Of a stretch of 64,000 bases of DNA, positions 1 through 10,148 are shown one piece after another (position 1 is the first letter of the stretch; each line of letters starts with the position of its first letter). Under the pieces are notes generated by a model that was not told where the DNA came from, ran no database searches, and saw only the letters and a program-made list of their open reading frames with translations. The position numbers and the translations under genes were made by a program. The DNA lies in assembly GCF_027943255.1 (NCBI RefSeq), contig NC_072893.1:123379784-123443783 (forward strand). The letters run 5' to 3'. The DNA is from Anastrepha obliqua. Its lineage: Eukaryota; Arthropoda; Insecta; Diptera; Tephritidae.

Positions 1-275
1 AGCTGGTCCGAGTTTCTTATGATTACCAATCGGGTCGAGATTGCCTGTGAAGTGCGGAGAAGGAAAAGACGATCACAACGTGGCTAAAAAAGCGTTGATG
101 TGGTACCCTTTCCAACAAGCAGGACGTTCAGTTGGAAGACCTCGTACCACCTGGCGCAGATCAACCGAATCCGAAATGGCAACTCTTGGCTTATCATGAA
201 GAGAACTGAGGGTTCTAGCACAAAACCGTACTCGCTGGCGATCTGGAATTGTTGACGCCCTATGCTTCACAGGGA
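1..275 (+). mobile_element. LINE 3' end, degenerate fragment
   Basis: Read on the plus strand, this stretch resembles the C-terminal tail of a non-LTR retrotransposon reverse transcriptase. There is a GRPRTTWRRS motif, then a WRE-L-AQNRTRWRSGIV-like segment ending in a stop near 275. The same arrangement (GRPPLRWKDQ then WRRLARERNDWRALL) closes the intact RTE-like element at 36.8 kb, so it is probably a related family. An in-frame stop interrupts it and its 5' part lies outside the window. It would sit in the next intron of the Kelch gene on the other strand. Confidence 0.6.
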
Positions 276-345
276 GTTAAAAGAAAACATATATATTATC
301 GAATCGCAAAACTCAGTGCACAACCTAGTACAAGTAAGCATTTAC

Positions 346-3300
346 TGCTGGATTTTTTATTTTCGCAATCATAGAGCGGCACGCTGTCCAACGATTTGTA
401 GCTGCATGGTAACGTTCAACGGTGTTTACTTGGGTACCATTGCTTCCTCCAATTACATATATGTAGTCATTCAGAACTGCAGTACCGGCAGCGGCACGTG
501 GCGCAGCTAAGCTCGCTGCATAATGCCATTTAGAAGCTGAGACATCGAATCTGTGTAGTAAAAGGGTATATTAGTAGTATAATTGAACTGTACTTGTTTG
601 TATGTATTGAACAAGGGTGATTCAATAAGTATTCGAGGTTGATGGCAGAGGGCGTTTTTGGGGGAAGTTGGTATTAGCAACGTGTGTTACCATCTATCAA
701 ACGACCATCTACAAGACTAATTGATGTGCTAGTTTGGATTTGACAGGGGAAAAATGCGAGGAGATAAAAGCAAAGTTCGTTGCTGTCTATGGGTACGCTC
801 GCCATCTGTGCCCACAGTTAGATAGGACGTCCGGCAGACGTGGTTACCGAGGAAATCATTCAAAATGACCACGTCATGATTTTCGCTAATCGACGAACGA
901 AAGTGCGCGAAGTAACAGACGCCATAGGTGTGTCGACCGGAGGAACGGCAATTAATATTTTACATGATAAGGTGGCGATGAAAAACTTGTCAGCCTGCTG
1001 GGTGCCGTTGTGTTGCTTACAAGCAACAACAAGCGGATGTGGCTGTTGACTTCGAAGCAGTGTTTGGAGCAATTGAAGCGATATCCGAATGGATGTTTGC
1101 GTCGAGTTGTCACCGTTGATGAAATCTGGATTCATCATTACAAACCAGAAACAACAATCAAAACAATGGATTTCTCCCGGTGAATCGGCTCCAAAGCGTG
1201 TGAAGACAGTCCTATCGACCGGAAAGATCATGGCGACGATTTTTTGGGAGGCGAACTGCGTCATCCTCATGTAGTTTTTATAAAAAGGAAGAACGATCAA
1301 TGGACAATACTGCAGTGAGTTATTGGACCGCTTTCATAAAAAATTGTAGGAGACACGGCCGCATTTGGCGAAAAAGAAGGTGCTGTTTCACAACGATAAC
1401 GCACCAGCACATTCATTCGAAGTTGTCGCCACCAAACTGCATGAATTGCTGCCGCAAGCTCCGTATTCACCCGATCTGGCTCCCTGCGACTTTTTCTTGT
1501 TCGTTAAAATGAAGAAATGGCTCGCGGGGAAAAAATTTAGTGCAAACGAGGAAATCGTCGCCGAAACACAGGGGAATTTGAAGAATTCGACAAATCCTAT
1601 TTTAGCAGGGGTTAAACAATGGCCGGAGCATTGGGAGAAGTGTGTCGTTGAAAAATTTTGAAAAAAAAAATTTTTTTTGAAAAAATGGTGTCACCATTTC
1701 TAACATGGATACTTATTGAGTCCCCTCGTATGTATGATTGTATGGTGTATGTTGAAAGCATACCTTTCTACGGTCTGCAAGTATTTTGTGTATCTATCTT
1801 GTCCACCTATTGCGTATATATTCTTATCCTGCAGTGCGACACAAAAATCAACGCGATGCTCTTGCATGCGGGGCAAAGCGTTCCACGCTTTCGTTACCAA
1901 ATCGTAGGTATCAACGGCCCTTTCGTATCCGAAAACACTTGTGCCACCAATAAAAAATATTTTGCTTTCCATGAAAGCTGTCCAAAAAAAGTATCTTTTC
2001 ATATCAATGATAGTAACTTTTTCCCATTCTTCTTTAGCTAGGTTCAATTGGAGAATAGTTTTAGGTCCTGTCCAGTTCTGTAATTTTAAAATAATTTTAT
2101 TTCTCTTTTTCTGAGTTCGAATTGATTTAAATGAATTACATACTAACCTCTTGCACCCTTTGCACAGCAAACCAAGTGTTCATATTAGCGCGCTTCTTTA
2201 TCACTTCTGTTGCTAACTGTTCACAACCCGGGAGCGGTTTAATTACATTCAGTATAAATTCATCATTGAATTCGGTAAGCCTTAGAGTTCCAATCAATGC
2301 GGGTAAGTATTGTTGGCGCTCAAATGATTTATATTTATACCAGCCAATAATGGCCCAGGAGATATTAAATTGCGAAACGATACTCACGTCGACTTTTTTC
2401 ATAACAATTTTCCACTGCTCCGGGCTAAGACCAAATATTTCGTTATTGTTGATAACCTGAAAATAAGAATTAAATTTAAAGCTTTTATACTCTATCAGAA
2501 TCTAAAGGTACAATGTGCATCTAATCGTAAATATAAGATGAAGTCCAAAACAAACAAGACTGAGCTAAAAATATTACGATAGAAGTTTTGTTCTGATAAC
2601 TTCGAGTTTATTTATTCAAAATAGTCCCCTCTGGCGTCGATACACTATTTTGCGCGACCTAAAAGCTTTTCTAAAGAGTGTTTCAGGTCATTGACCGGAA
2701 TATCCTTCGGGATGTCGTTACAAGTCTTTTGGATGGCCTCTACGTACGCAAATCGTTTTCCTTTCATGGCCAAGTGCAATTTTCCGATAGGTAGAAGTCA
2801 CAGGGAGCAATATCAGGCGAATACGGTGAGTGATTGATGGTTAAAATGCGGTTTCTAGTCAAAAAATTAGTAACAAGAGTGGATCGATGAGATAGTGCAT
2901 TATCATGCAATAAGCGCCAACTTCCACCTTCGCGGTATGCAGGGTGAATTCGACGAATGCGACGAAATGCAACAAACGCTTCAAAACGAAGAGATAGAAA
3001 ATTGCATTGACGATTTCGCCCGTTGGCACGAACTCCATGTGGACAATTCCCTTGGAATCGTAAAAACCATTGAGCATCCACTTGATTTTTGATGGTGGCT
3101 CGTCTGGGGCCATCTATTCAGCACTTTGACGCTTCTGGTTCATGTTGGAAACGCCACGTTTCGTCACCAGTTAAAATGTTGTAAAGGAAGTTCTCGTCTC
3201 TTCTCGCCTCTTTAATGTGGTCATTCGAATGTTGAATTCTGAGCAATTTTTGGTCCTCAGTTACCTTGTGCGGAATGAAATGTGCACAAACCTTTCGTAT

Positions 3301-5609
3301 GCCCAAATGATCAGTTAAAATGCGATAAATCGATGTTCTGGAGATATTGAACTCTGATTCCATGAATTTGAACAATGATTTCGGTTAATTTTTCATAAAT
3401 TTACGAACTATTTCGATGAAGTTCTCGGTGATTACTGATTTTGGGCGGCCCGTATGTTCATTGTCATTTATGTCCTCATAACCACCTCTGAAACGTGTAA
3501 ACCACTCATGAACTCTGGCACGAGATAGACAATCATCGCCATCAATTTGTTTCATTAATTCAAATGTTTCGGTAAACGTTTTGCCGATTTTAAAACAAAA
3601 TTTGATATTAGCTCTTTGTTCGAAACTCATTTTTGTACCGATGACTCAAAGATACTGACACTTTAAAAATAAAATTAGTTTTGCTTGTTCCTTCGATTAA
3701 TTACTAGATTTAACATTACTTTAATGAAATCTATTTGGTTTTTAATTTGAGAGGATCTGAACTGGATATAGTGGTTACCGCAAAACGTCTTTTTTGAGAG
3801 GAGCTCCCGGAGATCAGCCTTAGCTCTTTTCCAAATAAATATTTTTACTAATACTAAATCTTAAAATACAGTTAAAAGATAACATAAAATGTGTACAAAT
3901 TTTTACATTAAAAAATTTAAAAGCTTTCTGAGAAAAACCTCTGGAAAATTCACTTTTTTTCGGCCTTCTAACGGTATATAACCCCTTAAGCTTAAAACAT
4001 TGAAAAGATATTCTTTAGATTAGAAATGAATTTTTAAAGCAAAAAAAAAAAAACATGGAAGATTTAAAAGTGTTGGAGGAGCTGGAGAAACTGCTCCCTC
4101 TGACTAAGACTTTCGATTACTTTTATACACTTCGTAAAAAAATGTCTCTCACCAATACCCCTCTCAATTAGTGAATTTCAAGCTACATTTAGTGCTCTGA
4201 GTAGAGTTGAGTTAGGCAGCAAGGCAGCAAAGGTCACGGATATGCTAAGTAGATTAACGGCAAACATCGGTGGCCTAATTATGGCGGCCACAAACTCAAT
4301 TCTCCTGTACGGCAGTATGGGCAAAACTGCAAAGCCAGGCGCAAAGCACTGGAGGCTGTGCAACGAACAGCGGTACTCAGAGTTGACTCAGCCTACCGCA
4401 CTGTCTCAGGCGCAGCAGTCTGTTTGTGATCAGCGGTCAGATACTCGACGACCTCATAGTCCGGGCACGAATGGATGAGTGGGAATTCAAGAAGAAACAC
4501 GTCATCATTAGCTTCTCAGAACGGAGATGCCAAACCATGCTGCGGTGGCAAAGCCGATGGGACACTGAACTGAGTGGCAGATGGACGCCGAAACTTATTC
4601 CATCGAAAATACCTATACCACGTGAGCAAAGTAACCGATTCCAAGTGATAGATAACAAATGGCTCGCGGAAAGAAATGCACTGAGGGAGCAGATTGGCGA
4701 CATCGCGCCGAGCAACGTAATCAGCAAAATGCTTGAACGCGAGCACAGCTGGAACGCGGTAAAAAAATACATCGAGAACGTACTACGAAAAAAAAGATTG
4801 ACCTCGACACAGTGCAACGAAGCGAAGCCGCACAGATAACAAGACAGAAGAAGACGAGCCTATAGACGCAGACGTGGGCGAATAGAATTGGTCGCTGTAA
4901 GTGCGAAGGCATTTCGAACTCTACCTCACCCACCAAAGAAAAAAATATAGTTTCCTCTATATTAGAATACTCTTAAGCCTTTGAAAATTGTATAACAGCT
5001 CACCTTTTTGAAATGTTCAGCAACGTAATCCATTAGACGCGTTTCCAGTTTTTCACACTTTATATCAGCTTCTAGAGCGATCAACTTGCGCAACAAGAAA
5101 TCGTCAATGTGAGCCATCAAATAGCTTACACAAACATCAATAACGCCATCCAAGCGCAATGTAACGGCACCTCTGATCATACGCTCGGCATTACCTGCTG
5201 TTATATCTGTTTGCCCGTTGTAGCAGAAAATCACTAATTGCTCAAAAGTGTCACTATCCATATCCGTTATAGTCATTATGGTGCAGTCTGGCTCGGCTTT
5301 GTCGAAGAGTTCCATTAGATAGGGGCTAGCCCCTGCTAGGATTAGGCGATGCGCAGAAAAACTAACGCAATAAGAGCAGATGGAATCAATGTAGAGATTT
5401 TATAATAAAAAAAAGCGAATAAAAATATTAATTCAGTTAAGCTGAAATTTAAAAAAATAACAACAACAAAAGATGACTTACGCATAATCGGTATTGGAAA
5501 ATTCAAATAAAATATCTGTGAATTTCTGTTCATTATAAAATGTATACACCTGCTGCATAACCTCCCAATTATGCTGGAGATCACTACGGTCCTTAACTGA
5601 AAGATCCAT
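346..5609 (-). CDS. BTB-BACK-Kelch protein gene, 3' part missing (window edge)
   Basis: I assembled five exons from splice signals, read downwards: 5609-5482, 5361-5004, 2456-2148, 2077-1764 and 550-346. They join in frame with split codons at 5482/5361 and 1764/550 and give 438 residues. Exon 1 starts at the ATG at 5609. The BTB fold covers roughly residues 28-140 (KFTDILFEF, then SAHRLILAGASPYLMELF). The BACK domain covers roughly 140-245 (IIGWYKYKSFERQQYLP). Kelch blades start near 275, with IFFIGG, YAIGGQDR, TVERFDVSASKW and YVIGGSNGTQ motifs. Only about three and a half blades are seen, where the family usually has six, so the gene continues to the left. The last donor (345/344, AGCA before GTAAATG) is tentative. 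Proteins of this family are usually substrate adaptors of Cullin-3 ubiquitin ligases; that role is family knowledge. Intron sizes are 120, 2547, 70 and 1213 bp, and the two long ones are swollen by transposons. Confidence 0.85.
614..1726 (+). mobile_element. mariner copy inside intron 4 of the Kelch gene, dead
   Basis: Imperfect inverted ends bound it: AGGGTGATTCAATAAGTAT on the left, and on the right the reverse complement of AGGGGACTCAATAAGTAT. The transposase is readable in pieces: WISPGESAPKRVKTVLS and GKIMATIFW near 1165-1240, then the catalytic FHNDNAPAHS and YSPDLAPCDFFLF near 1390-1500. The reading frame changes near 1150 and again between 1290 and 1360, so the gene is broken. Its insertion explains nearly the whole length of the host intron (551-1763). 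Confidence 0.85.
2600..3640 (-). mobile_element. second mariner, in intron 2 of the Kelch gene, dead
   Basis: On the minus strand the transposase begins with MSFEQRANIKFCFKIGKT at 3630 and has an HTH-like RARVHEWFTRFRGG. The first catalytic region is ILTGDETW, then LLHDNALSHRS, and finally HSPYSPDIAPCDFYL near 2780. In-frame stops occur after KFMKN (about 3385) and elsewhere. It is a different mariner lineage from the copy at 614-1726. I could not define the terminal repeats, so the ends are approximate. Confidence 0.85.
4170..4950 (+). mobile_element. LINE fragment (RT thumb and C-terminus) in Kelch intron 2
   Basis: Plus-strand frames carry pieces typical of the C-terminal part of R1/I/LOA-type reverse transcriptases: RLTANIGG followed by SILLYGS, then a region ending WQSRWDTELSGRWTPKLIP. 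The latter matches in form the WQARWSSEWYDRWTARLIP at 13.4 kb on the other strand. Frames shift several times. There is no RT core, so it is truncated at both ends. Confidence 0.6.
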
Positions 5610-6054
5610 TTTTGTACGAGTATATCATAAAAAAAATTGATTATTTTTCCGTAAATCGAAAGGATTGACTGTGCCGTTTGACAGCTGCAAACTCATTTTA
5701 TATAATTTAGTATCGCTATAGTACCTAAGTGCATACATTTGTGTATATATGTTGAGTATGTGTGTGTGCGCTCAGTAGTGTGCAACCGCAGTAGGGGTCG
5801 CATGAGCGTATTTGTTCTTTGTCTGAAATGAAAATACTGCGCTGCGAGTTCTTATCAATTTTTATTTCGCTAATTTTCCCACATACAGTAGCTCACACAA
5901 ATATATTGCATATGCAGATTATTAGGTAAATGTTTACAATTTTAGTAATTTTCTATAATTTATCTATAAATTACTGCGAAAATTATTAAACGCAGAAATA
6001 ATTGTTAAATACTTTTCATATAAACTTAAAAATATGTGTAAAAGTTTGAATTTA
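5610..6054. other. Kelch gene 5' flank
   Basis: AT-rich, with no coding sequence recognised. The stretch just upstream of the ATG at 5609 should hold the 5' UTR and promoter. A TG-rich tract lies at 5745-5775. I cannot point to a convincing TATA box or initiator. Confidence 0.3.
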
Positions 6055-6560
6055 TTACTCACAAAAGTACTTTGCTTTTGACCAGTAGTGACGTAAAGGG
6101 TGAACAATTAAGAGATATCCAGTTTTAAATGAAAATGAAACAACGAAATTTGTTTTTTGTTTTTTTTTTTTGCGGATGGGGTCGTTTGAAATGCCTAATG
6201 CATCATCAAAGCTGTTGTCGCAGTAATGGTATGTCCGAGGAGTAAAAAACTGCTCCTCGTTTGGAACCATCACCCACCCTGGAACCGCTTTGGCATTACT
6301 TCTTAGCGGCATTGCATCTTCCTCATTACAAAGGTCTATGTGGCCTATGTGCCTGCGTCCAAGTGCCGCTTTGTTATACGGATAATTCTTTCCGCGAAAA
6401 CACTGATGATCTCCAACGTTTCTTCGCTACTTAGCATCTTGGCGATTACATTTTCAGTTGTTATGTGACCGCCTACTACTACTTTTTACACTTTTTACTA
6501 TTTTTGTGTAGCACCATTCTTAATCTGGACTTCCATTGTTAACACCCTGTAACGCACAAC
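6055..6560 (-). other. unrecognised minus-strand coding-like remnant
   Basis: An 85-residue open frame (MPLRSNAKAVPGWVMVPNEE at its start) runs from 6312 to 6055. Upstream of it, up to about 6540, other minus-strand frames read coding-like text such as SSEETLEIISVFAERIIR. No domain is recognised. Stops separate the pieces. A transposon ORF1 remnant or a small decayed gene are both possible. Confidence 0.25.
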
Positions 6561-6569
6561 TGAATGGAA

Positions 6570-7560
6570 GCAACAAAAAAAAAGCAAAACAAGTTTTTTA
6601 GTGTGAAAGGTCAGCTTGACAACGAGCATAAACTTGAAATTGTTTGATCGATCACTACAGCCATCGGCCGAGAAAATAATGGATTTCCTTTTACCCAACC
6701 TATTTAATATTATATAATATTTCGCGTGATAAGCATAATTCTCGCCGATCCAGTAGCGTGAATTTAACAAGATGCCATTTTTACAACTCCGCTGGGTTCC
6801 GTTTATTTCTAAATTTAAATTAGCAAGTACAAAAAATATTAAAAGTATAAATAATTAATGAATACTCACCGCGATGCGTTCTTCCACCTTCTTGGCTGAC
6901 CGGCGACTGCTTAACTTATGTTCTCGTCCTGTTTATATACAATTTTAGGTGAACGGTTTCGCCAATTGCATTTACCGTAATTTACTATAAGCAGCCAGAA
7001 AAGTGGAGAAACGCATCCGGTTTACAAAAAGGTGGTTATACATAAATTGGGGAAATAAGAAACAGCAAATTTACAATAACAAAAGACGAATATCATAAGG
7101 TGGAGAGATGATAAACGGCAAATTTACAAAAATAAAACATAACGACTAATAACTAAAACTGCGTAATTAAAATAAGCGGGATTCCGCAGCAAATAACTTC
7201 AAATAAATTAAATAAGCGGGACTCCGCAATAATAAAGTCTAGACATATACATATATTACAAATGTATTTTGTAGATTTTCTTCTTGTTTGCAAAATTCTC
7301 ATAGGAAATGCGCAAAATACATTCACATAGATCAGAAATTTGAAAATTTATTCATAAAAGAGACTAGGCAAAATACTTCTGCGATCCACTGTAGTTATAA
7401 ATCGCACAATTCATGTATGACCAAGCGTGGGAAATTTATAGTCGCGGCTGAAACATACAGGGTCTCCAATACAAAATGTAAAAGTCAAATTTAATAAAAT
7501 ATTGCAATATTTTGCTGGTGGCCAAGTGGCATATTTTAAATATTAAAAAGTTTTTTGGTT
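6570..7560. other. no gene seen
   Basis: AT-rich non-coding DNA. A good donor-like site on the minus strand (GCG before GTGAGTATTC, at about 6870) has no partner that I can identify. Two copies of AATAAGCGGGA-TCCGCA occur at about 7172 and 7213. Confidence 0.3.
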
Positions 7561-8520
7561 GGGCGTCTTAGACCGCATTAACACATGGGCTGAAAAGTCC
7601 TCGGGCCACAAATAAGGCAAGGTTTTAAGACATTGCTTTATGACTTATATCAAACTACCTCTTATCGTGGGAAGGCCCAGAACGGTGTCCATTAAATGGA
7701 CCAATACCCACGTCTGGGTCCACCATATTTGTAGCCAGCTTCATGCTATAGGCTCGTCTTCTAATGTCTCTGTGCCGTCATAATAGTGGTATGTGTGGCA
7801 TGCTCTCAGGTTCCTCTCAGTTGGGCGCATGGATGCTATACGCTATCGAGGTTTCTTAGTGCATTTCGTCGGTGCACCTGAGCTACTGGTCTAACATTCG
7901 ATGACTTAGCTGCCCATATAGGAGCAGCATATAAGATGACTGAATCCATCACACTTGCCAGGAGGTGCCTTCTGGGGCCTTGCTGTCCGCCTATGTTTGG
8001 AAGAATTCTTGTAAGAGCCCCGTTTACTGCCGCTGCTTTGAAACCCCCAGCTGCTAAATGTTCTCAATTATTACGCCTAGATACTTTAGTCCGTCTTGCG
8101 ACAGTATTCCATGACCACCTATCCGCAATTTCATGAAATAATTTTTTCTTCGCGCAGTTACGAGGACCGCTTCTGAAGTTGGCCGTATAAACTTCAGCCC
8201 CGCTGCAGAGAGCCATAGTTGGATCCTAGCTGTTGCATCATTACACTTCTCCTGCAGGTGGTCTAGCTTGTCTTGTCCGTGATCCACGAGAGCGATGTCA
8301 TCGGCATAGCCTACCAGTGTTGTTTTATCCGGCAATTTTAAGCTAAGTACTCCGTCGTACTTATCATTCCACAGTGAGGGTCCAAGGACTGATCCCTGCA
8401 AGTCACATCCGGGCAGCTTGCGATTCGTTTCTGGACCGTCTCAAGGCCATAGTCAAGGCAAAAGGTAGTCATATCGAGCAAAATTAAATTGATTCTTAAT
8501 TTTGTATTATTTTCACACAT
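7560..8520 (-). mobile_element. LINE reverse transcriptase fragment
   Basis: The minus-strand frame at 8401-8054 reads MQGSVLGPSLWNDKYDG, then VGYADDIALVDHG. These are the RT motifs around the catalytic aspartates (YADD) as found in R1/LOA/I-type LINEs. The thumb region continues in broken frames towards 7580. There are stops and frame changes and no 5' half. Confidence 0.75.
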
Positions 8521-8624
8521 TTTTTACTTTGAATTGAATAAAAGTAATTTTCCAAACTACTAAATGTGTGGCCTTTTTAATTGGTTACACTTCGAGTGCC
8601 GGACTTTGTAGTATCTGAAACCAC

Positions 8625-9677
8625 TAGTCCAGTCAAAAGAGACGAAAAAAATATATTAGCCAACTTCATAATTTTAGGAGGATGCGAGTTTATGGTTTTA
8701 TTATGTAAAGCCCATCACTGTGAACTTAAATTTGAGTTTTCGGGGTCGGGGGCTGTGTCCCGCGGCCGCCATCTTGGAAATAAGGGTGCAACTAGTTTTT
8801 GCGATTATCTATCATGTCTATGTTATCTCAATCGATTTTCAGGTGTAGGAAAATTTCGAAACATGAAAATTTCAAAATGCGATATCTCTGCGAAAAAAAA
8901 TGATATTTGAGCAAACAAAACGCCATTTGAAAAAAGAAGGCTTGTATTTAAAGATGCCATCCTTTAATTTTGGTAAAAGAAAACATTTGCAAGGGTACAT
9001 AACCTCAAATATGGGCAAAAATGGAGTTTTTTGCACTTTTAGGTTAGGATATCTCGAAAACCAGAGCAGATAGAGCAATTCTGAGGCCAGATTTGGATTC
9101 AGCGCATCATAAACCTTCGGAAATATATAGTCTGGTTTCTGGGTCTGAATGTTGGTTAAATTTTGTCGGCCTGTGTAATCATGTACGCGCTTCGCTAATG
9201 TGTTGGTTGCTCCGCTTAGCAGCTCAAAATCATACGACTAAATAAAGATAGCGGAAAAAACTTATAGACAAAAATATTCACGAAAGAATGCTCTATAAAA
9301 AAGCTCTAAAGTATATTTTCCATAAAATCTATAAAAAAGAAGTTATTACGCTTTAAAACAATTGATCCCTTAATTTTTCGCGTAATTTTGTTTATAACTT
9401 TTTTATTATTAATTTTACAAAAAAAAGTTTTGAATGAAAGTTGTAGATAATATTATTATCTACAAAAAAGTATTTTACAAAATTTTCGTAACTTTCGAAA
9501 TTCACGAGATAATCGCAAAAACTAGTTGCACCCTTATTTCCAAGATGGCGGCCGCGGGACACAACCCCCGACCCCGAAAACTCAAATTTAAGTTCACAGT
9601 GATGGGCTTTACATAATAAAACCATAAACTCGCATCCTCCTAAAATTATGAAGTTAAATCCTCTTTTGACTGGACTA
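8625..9677. mobile_element. long-inverted-repeat (foldback-like) element, about 1.05 kb
   Basis: The segment 8625-8810 is repeated in inverted orientation at 9507-9677 with high identity over about 170 bp. The left copy carries a roughly 15 bp insertion near 8645. The ends read TAGTCCAGTCAAAAGAG and its complement CTCTTTTGACTGGACTA. Flanking CAC trinucleotides on both sides are a possible target duplication. The interior has no transposase. The GC-rich block CCGCGGCCGCCATCTTGG lies in each arm. It is a non-autonomous DNA element; its superfamily is not determined. Confidence 0.75.
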
Positions 9678-9818
9678 CACTGTAAGTTGAAAATTTGAAA
9701 ATTCTCAGGAGCTGTTAATTGTCAGTTTGAGTTGCGAAAGCAGAATAATATTTCTGGTAGTCTACATTCAGGCGCAAGTGTAAAAGTAAATTCCAAGGAA
9801 AGCGAACATTTTCATACT

Positions 9819-9824
9819 TTTATT
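9819..9824 (-). promoter_or_regulatory. candidate polyadenylation signal of the 10149-16574 gene
   Basis: AATAAA on the minus strand, about 325 bp past the TAG stop at 10149. No better signal in this orientation was noticed between the two. Confidence 0.4.
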
Positions 9825-10148
9825 ACACAAATAAATATAAAATGTTGGTATTTCAATAATTACATTTACTACAAATACAAACACAATTAAATACCGTTAT
9901 AGTTTCTTTACATGTACATACTTAAACTAAAATTGCACTTGAAAATTGGCATATATTTGCAATGTTTAATACGGAAGTTGTAGAATTTTCGTTGCATAAC
10001 TTCAGGCGGGCACATAAAAATATAGGTATAACGACAACTAACAACAAAAGCGAATAAATAAAGAGTAAAACAGCATTCAAATGAAAATGAAAAATCAACC
10101 CAGCCTCGCTATTTCACCGTTGCACGCACCAGCGCTTGTAATTTGTAC

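Noticed and set aside
8581..8910. 109-codon frame sharing the peptide KAHHCELKFEFSGSG with a minus-strand frame at 9500-9610
   Set aside because: The shared peptide is simply the inverted arms of a transposon translated twice.
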